From Arthrobacter sp. 35W (GTDB taxonomy: Bacteria; Actinomycetota; Actinomycetes; Actinomycetales; Micrococcaceae): 64,000 bases of DNA. Location: NCBI RefSeq assembly GCF_000482545.1, contig NZ_KI519455.1, forward strand, positions 496,001-560,000, given 5' to 3'. The notes below the pieces were generated by a model, which saw nothing but the letters and a program-made list of their open reading frames with translations, was not told where the DNA came from and made no database searches. The stretch's first letter is position 1. The number at the start of each line of letters is the position of its first letter. Of the stretch, positions 35,484 through 44,074 are shown piece after piece. A program made the translations under genes and the position numbers.

Positions 35484-38246
35484 CTACTTCTTGGCGGGAA
35501 CCTTGCGCTTGGCAGGGGCCTTCGCGGGTGCCTTGGCGGTCCGCTTGACCGGTCCGCGCTCGCGCTTGTCGGCCAGCAGTTCCACGGCCTTCTCGCGCGT
35601 CAGTTCCTCCAGGGAGGTGTCGCGCGGCACGGTGATGTTGGTGACGCCGTCGGTGATGTACGGGCCGAAGCGGCCCTCCTTCACCACGATGTTCTTCCCC
35701 GACACCGGGTCCTCGCCGAACTCGGCCAGCGGGGCCACAGCGGCGCGGGCGCCGCGCTGCTTGGGCTGGGAGTAGATCGCCAGGGCATCCTCGAGGGTGA
35801 TCGTGAAGATCTCCTCCTCCGAGCCGATGGAGCGGGAGTCGGTGCCCTTCTTCAGGTACGGCCCAAAGCGGCCGTTCTGCACGGTGATCTCGTTGCCCTC
35901 TGCATCGGCGCCCAGAACTCGCGGCAGGCTCATCAGAGCCAGCGCCTCATCCAAGGAAACCGTTTCCACGGTCATGGACTTGAACAGCGATCCGGTGCGC
36001 GGCTTGGCCTTGACGGGCTTCTTCGGCGGCTTCGGCTTGCCGTTCTTGTAGTACTCCACGGGCGCGTTGGCGAGGTCCTCCGCCGTCGGCTCCGGAATGA
36101 CCTCTGTGACGTAGGCACCGTAGCGGCCGTTCTTGGCCACCACGGAATGGCCGGTGGCCGGGTCGACGCCCAGCACGCGCTCTTCGGGCGCGGCCGTCTC
36201 CATGAGCTCACGCGCCTTGGCGGGGGTCAGTTCATCCGGTGCCAGGTCCTCGGGGACGTTGGCGCGGGCGGACTCGATGATCTCCCCGGTCTTGGGGTCA
36301 AGGGTGGGGACTGTGCTTTCCAGGTACGGGCCGAACTTGCCCACCCGCAGCACCAGGGTGTCGGTGATCGGCACGGAGTTGATCTCCCGCGCGTCGATCT
36401 CGCCGAGGTTGTTCACAATGCTCAGCAGGCCGGCGTCGTGGTCGGAACCGAAGTAGAACTTCTTGAGCCAGTTGGCGCCCACCTCCTCGCCCTTGGCAAT
36501 GCGGTCCAGGCCCGTCTCCATGCCGGCGGTGAACTTGTAGTCCACGTAGTCGGTGAAGTGCTGCTCCAGCAACCGGATGACGGAGAACGCCACCCAGCTG
36601 GGCACCAGGGCCGAGCCCTGCTTGCGGACGTAGCCGCGGTCCATGATGGTGGACAGCGTGGAGGCGTAGGTGGACGGGCGGCCGATCTCCCGCTCCTCCA
36701 TCTCCTTGGTCAGCGAGGCTTCGGTGAAGCGCGGCGGCGGGGAGGTCTCGTGCCCGTTGGCCGTGACATCGGCGGCGCGCAGCGCGTCCTTTTCCTTGAC
36801 GTTGGGCAGGCGGCGGTCGCCGTCGGAATCGCCATTGTCGCGGGCCTCGTCCTTGCCCTCCTCATAGGCGGCGAGGAAGCCGCGGAAGGTGATGACGGTG
36901 CCGGAGGCCGAGAACTCGGCATCTGTGCCGCCGTCGGCCCCGCCGACAGTCTGCGCGCCGAGGCGGATGGTCGCCGTCGAGCCCTTGGCATCGGACATCT
37001 GGGAGGCGACGGTGCGCTTCCAGATCAGCTCGTAGAGCTTGAACTCGTCGCCCTTGAGCGCGGAGGCCACCTGGGCCGGCGTGCGGAAGGAGTCACCGGC
37101 GGGGCGGATGGCCTCGTGGGCCTCCTGCGCATTGGAGCTCTTGTTGGCGTAGACGCGCTTGGCGGCCGGGATGTACTCGGCGCCGTACAGCTCCGAGGCC
37201 TGGCGGCGGGCGGCGTTGACTGCCTCATCGCTCAGCGCCGAGGAGTCGGTACGCATATAGGTGATGTAACCGTTTTCGTACAGCCGCTGGGCCACCTGCA
37301 TGGTGGACTTGGAGGAGAAGCGCAGCTTGCGCCCGGCCTCCTGCTGGAGGGTCGACGTCGTAAACGGCGCGGCGGGGCGGCGGGTGTACGGCTTGTGCTC
37401 CATGGAGCGGACGGCGAAATCGGCGTTTTGCAGGCCGGCGGCCAGTGACGTGGCGGTGGCCTCGTCCAGGTGGGCCACGTTCTTGCCCACCAGCTCGCCG
37501 GCGTCGTTGAAGTCGCGGCCGGAGGCCACGCGGCGGCCGTCGACGGCGGCCAGCTTGGCGGTGAAGGCCTCGGTGGAATCCACCGGGGTGAAGGAGCCCA
37601 GCAGGTCCCAGTAGGAAGCGGACTTGAACGCCATGCGCTCACGCTCGCGCTCAACCACCATGCGGGTCACCACGGACTGCACACGGCCGGCGGACAAGCC
37701 GCGGGAGACCTTGCGCCACAGCACCGGGGAGATCTCGTAGCCGTAGAGGCGGTCCAGCACGCGGCGGGTTTCCTGCGCGTCAACCAGATCCGTGTCCAGT
37801 TCGCGCAGATTGCCCAGGGCGCGCTGGAGGGATTCCTTGGTGATTTCGGCAAAGGTCATGCGGTGCACGGGCACCTTGGGCTTGAGCACTTCCAGCAGGT
37901 GCCACGCGATGGCCTCGCCCTCGCGGTCCCCATCGGTTGCGAGGTAGAGTTCGTCGGCGTCCTTGAGCTGCGCCTTGAGCTCGGCCACCTTCTTCTTCTT
38001 GTCCGGAGACACCACGTAGTACGGCTTGAAGTCGTTTTCCAGGTCCACGGCAAACTTGCCGATGGGGCTCTTCTTCAGTTCCGCCGGCAGGTCCGAGGGC
38101 TGGGGCAGGTCACGGATGTGGCCGATGGAGGCCTCCACAACAAAGCCTTCCCCCAGATACTTGCCAATGGTCTTGCTCTTGGCGGGGGACTCGACGATGA
38201 CAAGCTTTTTGCCTGTTTTTGGCTTGTTGGCTGCCTTGCTGGGCAC
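35484..38246 (-). CDS. topA: DNA topoisomerase I
   Basis: 920 residues. TOPRIM domain at the start (KLVIVESPAKSKTIGKYL, then ATDGDREGEAIAWHL) and the active-site tyrosine in GYITYMRTDSSALS. The C-terminus has several Topo_C repeats of the type GRFGPYLK / GRYGAYVTE and a final Lys/Ala/Arg-rich tail like those in other actinobacterial TopA proteins, which aid DNA binding. Relaxes negative supercoils. GTG start at 38246 with AGGAG upstream. Confidence 0.97.
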   Translation of the reverse strand: MPSKAANKPKTGKKLVIVESPAKSKTIGKYLGEGFVVEASIGHIRDLPQPSDLPAELKKSPIGKFAVDLENDFKPYYVVSPDKKKKVAELKAQLKDADELYLATDGDREGEAIAWHLLEVLKPKVPVHRMTFAEITKESLQRALGNLRELDTDLVDAQETRRVLDRLYGYEISPVLWRKVSRGLSAGRVQSVVTRMVVERERERMAFKSASYWDLLGSFTPVDSTEAFTAKLAAVDGRRVASGRDFNDAGELVGKNVAHLDEATATSLAAGLQNADFAVRSMEHKPYTRRPAAPFTTSTLQQEAGRKLRFSSKSTMQVAQRLYENGYITYMRTDSSALSDEAVNAARRQASELYGAEYIPAAKRVYANKSSNAQEAHEAIRPAGDSFRTPAQVASALKGDEFKLYELIWKRTVASQMSDAKGSTATIRLGAQTVGGADGGTDAEFSASGTVITFRGFLAAYEEGKDEARDNGDSDGDRRLPNVKEKDALRAADVTANGHETSPPPRFTEASLTKEMEEREIGRPSTYASTLSTIMDRGYVRKQGSALVPSWVAFSVIRLLEQHFTDYVDYKFTAGMETGLDRIAKGEEVGANWLKKFYFGSDHDAGLLSIVNNLGEIDAREINSVPITDTLVLRVGKFGPYLESTVPTLDPKTGEIIESARANVPEDLAPDELTPAKARELMETAAPEERVLGVDPATGHSVVAKNGRYGAYVTEVIPEPTAEDLANAPVEYYKNGKPKPPKKPVKAKPRTGSLFKSMTVETVSLDEALALMSLPRVLGADAEGNEITVQNGRFGPYLKKGTDSRSIGSEEEIFTITLEDALAIYSQPKQRGARAAVAPLAEFGEDPVSGKNIVVKEGRFGPYITDGVTNITVPRDTSLEELTREKAVELLADKRERGPVKRTAKAPAKAPAKRKVPAKK

Positions 38247-38369
38247 AGTACTCCTACAGGGAAATGAAGATGGGCGAACGGCGCCCCCAAGTGCCTAGTT
38301 CACCATATTTTTACCCCGAACGCGCATTGAATAGGTAAATGGGGTGGCTGGCCGAAGTGTTTGACGCCG

Positions 38370-38963
38370 CTAAGGCGCCCCGGCCGCCGGGTCCGCATCG
38401 GGGGTCAATACGGTGGTCAGGTGCATCCGCTGCAGTCCCTGCGGTGGTGCCGCGCGGTGCAGGGCACCGTAGCGCTTCACGAGGGCTTCTAGCTCGGCGG
38501 CCAGCTCCTTGCCCTCCGCTTCGGTGAGCAGCAGCTGGGAGGTGGACACCACCAGGGTGGGCTTGCCGCCGTCGGCTGAGGCATCCACCTGGCGCAGGGC
38601 GGCCACCACCTTCTCCCGGGCGGCGTTGAGCGTGACGTCGATCAGCGCCGAGCTGACCAGATCGGACGCCGCGGCCAGTCCGCCCACGTTCAGGGTGTCC
38701 CCCGCCGCCTTCCAATGGCGCTCCCGGCCGTCCGGCCCGGTCTCGGCACGGACCACGTAGCCCCATTTTTCCAGGGCCCGCAGGTGGTAGCTCATGGCGC
38801 TGGGGGTCAGGCCGAAGCGGTGCGCAAGGGCCGTGGCCGTATGGCTGGCATCGGCAGCGAAAAGCTCCTCGATCACATCCAGACGCACCTTGTGGGCCAG
38901 TGCCCGGATGGCCAGCGGATCGGTGATGGTCACCGCCGTGTGTTGGTGCTCCCGGGCATTCAT
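38370..38963 (-). CDS. ArsR-type winged-helix regulator
   Basis: 197 residues from ATG at 38963. An N-terminal winged helix: DPLAIRALAHKVRLDVIEEL, ALAHRFGLTPSAMSYHLRAL and RHWKAAGDTLN. The C-terminal ~100 residues are helical and may bind ligand or mediate dimerisation, as in the ArsR/helix_turn_helix_20 group of Micrococcales. No metal-binding cysteines. Downstream of the methyltransferase gene on the same strand. Confidence 0.84.
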   Translation of the reverse strand: MNAREHQHTAVTITDPLAIRALAHKVRLDVIEELFAADASHTATALAHRFGLTPSAMSYHLRALEKWGYVVRAETGPDGRERHWKAAGDTLNVGGLAAASDLVSSALIDVTLNAAREKVVAALRQVDASADGGKPTLVVSTSQLLLTEAEGKELAAELEALVKRYGALHRAAPPQGLQRMHLTTVLTPDADPAAGAP

Positions 38964-39018
38964 GGTCCCAGCATAGCCAGATCTGAAACAAGTGCTGAAG
39001 ATTACCGGACAGGATCCC

Positions 39019-40689
39019 TCAGGCAGGCAGCAGGAAACCCTCCAGGACCAGGTTGCGCACATCCTCCAGCAGGTCATGGGCGAATCCGGCGTCATCGCGC
39101 TCCAGCAGCATGGCCAGGGCTCCGACAATCTGCCCGGCCGTGAGCTCGCCGTCGCTGGCGGACACAAAGCCGGCCAGCTCCGTGCTCAGCAGATTGGTCC
39201 GGCGCAGGCCCGCGCCCTGGCGCAGCAGGATGACGCCCGGGTGTTCGGCGCCGGGCTTCTGGTGCCGCTCCTCCGTGACGTCCTCGGCCACCACCAGGTA
39301 CTCGCCGGCCAGCCCCTCGGAATCCGGGTCCAGGGCGCCAACCCAATCGGCGCGCTCCACGGCCGCGGCCAGATGCGGGCCCACGGGCTGCTCGATCGGG
39401 TAGAGGATCTCCTCGAAGCGGCGGATCGCCGCGCCGGCCTTCAGCGCCGACTCGGGGCGGCGCAGCCAGATGTAGCCGAAGCCGATCCCCGCCACATTGC
39501 GGGAGGCGAAATCGTCGAGGTAGTCGGCATAGGACTCCTCATAGTGGGCCGCATCCCGGGCCTCGGAGGCATCCTGCAGCCAGGTCTCGGCGTACTGGCC
39601 CGGCCCCACCATCTCGCGCTGGAGGAACCAGGCCTCGGTGCCATCGGCGAGCCACGACGCCGGGCGGGAGTGCCAAGCACTCGGTGCACCGTCCTGCGCA
39701 GCCGTTCCTTCGGCGGCAGCTGTCCCTTCGCCTGCGGCGTAGATTTCCCAGTTGCCGAGCATCTGGGCGGTGCCGCCGGGCGCCAGCACCGTGGGCAGCG
39801 TGCGCACCAGCGTGGCCACGATGTCATCGCCGGGCAGGCCGCCGTCGCGGTAGGTGAACTGGTCCGCGGCACCTTCGCCGCGGCGGCGCGGGGTGATGAC
39901 GAACGGCGGGTTGGAGACGACGAGGTCGAATTCCTCCCCCGCCACGGGCTCCAGCAGGCTGCCCAGGCGCAGCGAAATCCGCGCATCGGGATTGGCCGGA
40001 TCGAAATCCTCGGCCTTCAGGCCCAGCTCGGCGGCGTTGAGCAGCAGGTTGAAGCGGGTGAAGGCCAGGGCGCGCTCGGAAATGTCGGTGGCCACCACGA
40101 TGCGGGCATGGTGGAGCAGGTGGAAGGTCTGGATGCCGCAGCCGGTGCCAAGATCCAGGGCCCGGTCCACGTGGCGGCGGATGGTGCCCTGGGCCAGCGT
40201 CAGCGAGGCCTGGCCGATGCCCAGCACGTGGTCCTTGCGCAGCACGCCGGGGCGCTGGTGCGCGGCGAGGTCGCTCGCCACCCAGAGGTCCGCACCGGCG
40301 GCGCCGTCGGCATCCGCCGGCCAGCCGTAGGGGCGCAGATCCACCGAGGCGCTCAGGGTGGCGCCCTGGTGGGCGTATTCCGCCAACCCCAGCTCCAGCA
40401 ATCCGTCCACGCCGAGCGTGGGCAGGGCCGCCTCGATGGCGGCGTGGTCCACCGGCTGGGCCAGCAGCCACAGCTTGACGACGGTGGCCAGCGGTCCGCC
40501 GTCGTGCTTGAGCTTCAGCGACGCCGGCACCGTCTGGTCCCGGCCGAACGCGGCATAGGCCTCGGCCCCCAGGAGCGTCTCAACGCCGTCCACGGTGTAG
40601 TCCAGAGCGGACAGGTCGGCGGCGAGCGCACGCAGCAGCTCGGGATGGTCGCTGCGCGGGGCGTCGGGGATATGCGAGAAATCAGTCAC
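39019..40689 (-). CDS. class I SAM-dependent methyltransferase (RsmC/HemK-like)
   Basis: 556 residues from a GTG at 40689. An N-terminal ~150-residue domain of its own, then the SAM-binding Rossmann core (RALDLGTGCGIQTFHLL) and the catalytic DLVVSNPPFVITPR. The NPPF tetrad is typical of N-methyltransferases acting on nucleic-acid bases or glutamine. The C-terminal ~200 residues contain a winged-helix-like end. Length and layout match the large DUF7059-type methyltransferases of actinobacteria. Target unknown. Confidence 0.86.
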   Translation of the reverse strand: MTDFSHIPDAPRSDHPELLRALAADLSALDYTVDGVETLLGAEAYAAFGRDQTVPASLKLKHDGGPLATVVKLWLLAQPVDHAAIEAALPTLGVDGLLELGLAEYAHQGATLSASVDLRPYGWPADADGAAGADLWVASDLAAHQRPGVLRKDHVLGIGQASLTLAQGTIRRHVDRALDLGTGCGIQTFHLLHHARIVVATDISERALAFTRFNLLLNAAELGLKAEDFDPANPDARISLRLGSLLEPVAGEEFDLVVSNPPFVITPRRRGEGAADQFTYRDGGLPGDDIVATLVRTLPTVLAPGGTAQMLGNWEIYAAGEGTAAAEGTAAQDGAPSAWHSRPASWLADGTEAWFLQREMVGPGQYAETWLQDASEARDAAHYEESYADYLDDFASRNVAGIGFGYIWLRRPESALKAGAAIRRFEEILYPIEQPVGPHLAAAVERADWVGALDPDSEGLAGEYLVVAEDVTEERHQKPGAEHPGVILLRQGAGLRRTNLLSTELAGFVSASDGELTAGQIVGALAMLLERDDAGFAHDLLEDVRNLVLEGFLLPA

Positions 40690-40718
40690 CCATCAAGTCT
40701 AGGGCGGCCCCTCCCCCT

Positions 40719-40780
40719 CAACTGTGCGACAGCAGACGCTGTTCTGGGGCTCCAGAGCAGCGTCTACTGTCGCACAGTTG
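40719..40780 (-). terminator. 31-bp-arm palindrome downstream of isochorismatase gene
   Basis: Arms 40719-40749 and 40750-40780 match with three mismatches, at least one of which becomes a G-U pair in RNA. The outer part AACTGTGCGACAG with inner AGACGCT closely matches the palindrome at 3756. It ends 9 bp from the stop of the isochorismatase-like gene. Confidence 0.75.
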
Positions 40781-40788
40781 GTGAGGGG

Positions 40789-41370
40789 TCAGGCGGTGGC
40801 GGGCGCCTTGGCGGGGAGGGCTGCGAGCAGCTCCGCGCTGGTGGCGATCCGGACCATCGGGGAGAGCAGGTCCAGCAGGGCCAGGGTCTGCGCCTGGGCC
40901 TCGTCGCCCACTGCGGCGCAGCCATCGCTGACGACGGTGACGAAGCGCCCGGCGTCGACGGCGCCCAGCGCCGTGGAGAGGATGCAGCAGTCCGTGGCCA
41001 CCCCGGTGAGCACCATCTCCCCACCGAGCGGGACCAGAGCCTCAAGCTCCGGGCCCCACTTGGAGAACGTGGGCTTGGTGACGATGGGGCTGCCGGCCGG
41101 CACGGCCATGGTGATCCCCCAGGCCGGGGCGTCGGCCGCCTGGCACATCTGGTGCCAGCGCCGGTAGTAGGCCTGCCACGCGCCGGGCTCCTCGGGGTCC
41201 GGGACGAAGCGGGTGAAGACGGCGGATCCCCCGATGCGCTCCTGCAGGGCCTCGATGGCCGGCACAATCTCGTCGTAGCGCGGCACGCACCACTGGCTGG
41301 CCGGATCGCGGAATCCGCGCTGCATGTCGATGACCACCAGGGTCTGCGGCCGGGCCGCCGGCGTGCTCAC
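40789..41370 (-). CDS. isochorismatase-like cysteine hydrolase
   Basis: 193 residues. The Asp-Lys-Cys triad of the family is visible: TLVVIDMQRGF (Asp), VTKPTFSKWG (Lys) and VATDCCILSTALGAVDAG (Cys). Relatives include RutB (ureidoacrylate hydrolase), N-carbamoylsarcosine amidase and nicotinamidase, so an amide or carbamoyl bond is a likely target. The start overlaps the permease stop by 4 bp, coupling it to transport. Last gene of the catabolic locus. Confidence 0.88.
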   Translation of the reverse strand: MSTPAARPQTLVVIDMQRGFRDPASQWCVPRYDEIVPAIEALQERIGGSAVFTRFVPDPEEPGAWQAYYRRWHQMCQAADAPAWGITMAVPAGSPIVTKPTFSKWGPELEALVPLGGEMVLTGVATDCCILSTALGAVDAGRFVTVVSDGCAAVGDEAQAQTLALLDLLSPMVRIATSAELLAALPAKAPATA

Positions 41371-42833
41371 TGGGCGTCCCGGGCGGAGACGCTCAGGGCC
41401 TCAGCGGCGGCCTCGGTTGAACCCGTGCCGGTGGCGCCGGTTTCAAGGTGCACCAGCTTGGAGAGCGGGCGAAGCTTGTAGGTGGCCAGGTAGACGACGA
41501 CGGCGATGGCGGCTGCCACGAACATGCTCAGGTCGCCCCACTCGGGGAACGCCGCGGCCACGGGTCCGGTGTACAGGGAGGAGACCCAGAACGGCACCGA
41601 GCCGACGACGCCGGCGGCCCAGGCCACGAAGCCCCACTCGAACTTGCGCGTCTTGTCAAAGAGCTGGGCCATGCCCTGGGCGCTCTGGCGCCCGCCGAGG
41701 TAGTAGTCGCAGATCAGGACCATCGCGAACGGTGCGATGAAGTAGGCCGTCAGGTTCAGGAAGACGGAGAAGCCCTCGTAGATGCCGTTCTGGCCCCACA
41801 GCGCCACCAGGTAGGAGGCCACGCAGATGAAGACGACGCCGGTGGTGCGCTTGACCGGCACGCCCATGGTCTGGATTGAAATGGCGCCGCCATAGACGTT
41901 CAGGAAGTTCTGCGAGAAAGAAGAGACGGCGATGGCCAGCAGTCCGGGGACGGCCCAGGGACCCATCAGCTCGTTCAGGGCCGCGATCGGGTCGGACGTG
42001 GTGGCGGTGCCGGCCAGCACGACGCCGACAATGCCCATCCAGGAGACGGTGGTGAAGTTGCCCAGCATGGTGAAGATGCCGGTGCGGCGGCGGATGGTGG
42101 GGGTGTCCGGGAGGTAGCGGGAGTAGTCGGAGGCGAACGGCAGCCAGGCGACCAGGAAGGCCAGGAAGTAGCCGAAGAAGGTGATCCAGCTGCCGGCGCC
42201 CATGAAGCCCTCGGCCTCGGGGTTGGCGGGCAGGCCAGTGCCGCCGCGGGTGACGGTGACGATGGTGATCATCACAAAGGCGAAGAAGAGCACGATGGCC
42301 AGGATGCGCTGCAGGAAGTGGATGAGGTTGTACCCGATGACGGCGACCAGCAGTTGCAGGAGCATCAGCACCAGGGCCGTGATCCAGAACGGAACGCCTG
42401 TGAGCTCGGCCAGGGCCTTGCCGCCAAGGATCACCGTCACGGCCGCCCAGCCGATGCCGGCGAAGACGTTGACATAGGCCACTGGGAAGAGGTTGCCGAT
42501 GAAGCCCAGCGGTCCGCGGGCCTGCATCTGCTGCGGCACACCGAGGCGGACCCCCATCCGGGACATGATGCCCATGACGACGGAGCCGATGAGCGCGCCG
42601 GCCAGGATGGCAATCACGGCCTGGCCCATGGACAGTCCAAAGTAGGCGGCGCTGAAACCCAGCACGATGATGGGGAAGTTCATGCCTGCGGCAAACCAGA
42701 TGAAGAACTGGGAGCTGGGCTTGCCGTGGCGCTCCACCTCGGGGATGTGCTCGACGCCGTACGGCTCCACCTTGGTGAGGCTGTCCCGGTAGCCCCGGTC
42801 CTCTGCGGTGCTTGACTCGTTGACACGGGCCAT
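41367..42833 (-). CDS. NCS1 family permease (cytosine/purine/hydantoin type)
   Basis: 488 residues with about 12 membrane helices. NCS1 features include WFAAGMNFPIIVLGFSAAYF in helix 1, SRMGVRLGVPQQMQARGPLG and PFASDYSRYLPD. Such permeases carry cytosine, uracil, allantoin, hydantoins, thiamine or pyridoxine precursors by cation symport. In this locus it probably imports the N-heterocyclic substrate. Upstream 200 bp to the GntR stop contain no gene and no copy of the local operator. Confidence 0.92.
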   Translation of the reverse strand: MARVNESSTAEDRGYRDSLTKVEPYGVEHIPEVERHGKPSSQFFIWFAAGMNFPIIVLGFSAAYFGLSMGQAVIAILAGALIGSVVMGIMSRMGVRLGVPQQMQARGPLGFIGNLFPVAYVNVFAGIGWAAVTVILGGKALAELTGVPFWITALVLMLLQLLVAVIGYNLIHFLQRILAIVLFFAFVMITIVTVTRGGTGLPANPEAEGFMGAGSWITFFGYFLAFLVAWLPFASDYSRYLPDTPTIRRRTGIFTMLGNFTTVSWMGIVGVVLAGTATTSDPIAALNELMGPWAVPGLLAIAVSSFSQNFLNVYGGAISIQTMGVPVKRTTGVVFICVASYLVALWGQNGIYEGFSVFLNLTAYFIAPFAMVLICDYYLGGRQSAQGMAQLFDKTRKFEWGFVAWAAGVVGSVPFWVSSLYTGPVAAAFPEWGDLSMFVAAAIAVVVYLATYKLRPLSKLVHLETGATGTGSTEAAAEALSVSARDAQ

Positions 42834-43035
42834 GGTCTTTGTCCTTTTCTGAAGAATTCCGGCAGCAGGGTGCCGCCCAGCGCCACGGCCACCGTCATTG
42901 GTGCCGCGTGGTGCCTATGGAATTGTGTCTGGGGGTGGTGCACCTGCGGCCGCGGGGCGGGGGCCCGTGGGATTGGCGGGGCCGCGGTGTGGAAGAAAAG
43001 CAGTGCGGTGGGGAGAAGGCCCCTAAAGGCGGGGC

Positions 43036-43710
43036 CTACGGGGCGGCGGGGACTGAGTCCGTCATGACCTCGCGGGCCGAAGAGACCACATGGTCCTTCA
43101 TGGCCAGCTCGGCTCCGACGCCGTCCTTTTGGATGATCAGTTCCAGCACCCGCCGGTGTTCGGCGGTGGAGGTGGCAAGCCGGCCTGGGTGCCGGACGGA
43201 GCGGAGTACAAAGCGGTGGTAGGCCAGCTGGTTCATCAGCATCCGGTAGTGCTCGGCCAGCTTGCGGTTGTCGGAGCCTGCGACGATCGTCTCGTGGAAA
43301 TCGTGCACCAGGCGGGCGTATGCATCGCTGTCATTGCGCTGCACCGCCAGTTCGGAGGCCTCTACATTTGCCCTCAGTGCCGCCAGCTCGGGGATGTCCC
43401 CGCGCCGCGCCATCAACCGGGCGGCCATGCCCTCCAGTGTTTCCTTGACCTCGAACATCTCGAGGATCTCCCGCCGTGTGATTTCGCGGACGAAGGTGCC
43501 TACCTTCGGACGGATCTCGACCAGGCCCTCGATCTGCAACTGCTTCAGGGCCTCACGGACGGGGGTGCGGCTGACATCGAAGTGTTCTGCCAGCCGGACT
43601 TCGGAGAGCGCCGCGCCAGGAGTGTATTCGCCGCCGAGGACCAGTTCGCGGATCCGGTCCAGCAGGGCAATCTCATTCAATGTGGTCTGCATCACGATGC
43701 TCTCTTGCAT
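43036..43710 (-). CDS. GntR family regulator (FCD) of the catabolic locus
   Basis: 224 residues. GntR winged helix (LSEVRLAEHFDVSRTPVREA then LVEIRPKVGTFV) and an FCD effector domain (HDFHETIVAGSDN, STAEHRRVLELI). Likely repressor of the surrounding operons, relieved by a pathway metabolite. The promoter predicts a leaderless mRNA starting at or next to the ATG, which itself lies inside the shared element CTACCATGCAA; that implies autoregulation. An ATG at 43692 (seventh codon) with AAGAGAG upstream is an alternative start. Confidence 0.88.
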   Translation of the reverse strand: MQESIVMQTTLNEIALLDRIRELVLGGEYTPGAALSEVRLAEHFDVSRTPVREALKQLQIEGLVEIRPKVGTFVREITRREILEMFEVKETLEGMAARLMARRGDIPELAALRANVEASELAVQRNDSDAYARLVHDFHETIVAGSDNRKLAEHYRMLMNQLAYHRFVLRSVRHPGRLATSTAEHRRVLELIIQKDGVGAELAMKDHVVSSAREVMTDSVPAAP

Positions 43711-43747
43711 GGTAGTTATCGTATGGAGGGTTCTGCGGTGAAGTCAA
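43705..43747 (-). promoter_or_regulatory. GntR-gene promoter with shared operator element
   Basis: Minus strand: -35 TTGACT (43747-43742), 18-bp spacer, -10 TACGAT (43723-43718), two bases (AA), then CTACCATGCAA (43715-43705). The same layout occurs at the LLM and SnoaL promoters. The start codon lies within the element. Confidence 0.72.
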
Positions 43748-43871
43748 GGAAAAATGCCATTTCGACCCCACCTTCTGCATTGCTACGCCAAGTTGCCGCA
43801 AATCCGGGGATCCAACGGTGCGGCCGGAGCCCAGGAACGCCACTCGAGGCCGCCCGACGTACCATGCAAGA

Positions 43872-44072
43872 TCACTGGACCCGGGCATCCATCTCGGCCA
43901 GCGTGGCGTCCCCCTTGGCCCAGTGGGCCCGTGGGATCTCGCGCACGATCACCGTGATGTGCTCGGGTTTGGCATTGATGGTCCGCTCCACGGCGGCGTG
44001 GAGTTCAGAGACCAGGGCGCGGATCTGCTCCGGCGTCCGGCCTGCGGACACGGAGGCTTCAATCAGCGGCAT
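43872..44072 (-). CDS. 4-oxalocrotonate tautomerase-like protein
   Basis: 66 residues beginning M-P-L-I-E-A-S-V-S-A-G-R-T; after Met removal Pro1 is the catalytic base of this superfamily. The central TINAKPEHITVIVREIPRAHW matches short tautomerase subunits that form hexamers. Probably isomerises an enol or semialdehyde intermediate in the pathway. It starts 2 bp after the aldehyde dehydrogenase stop, in the same operon. Confidence 0.88.
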   Translation of the reverse strand: MPLIEASVSAGRTPEQIRALVSELHAAVERTINAKPEHITVIVREIPRAHWAKGDATLAEMDARVQ

Positions 44073-44074
44073 GG

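Noticed and set aside
38026-38298. Small plus-strand frame over the topA start
   Set aside because: It is antisense to the conserved TOPRIM start of topA and lacks a ribosome site or similarity.
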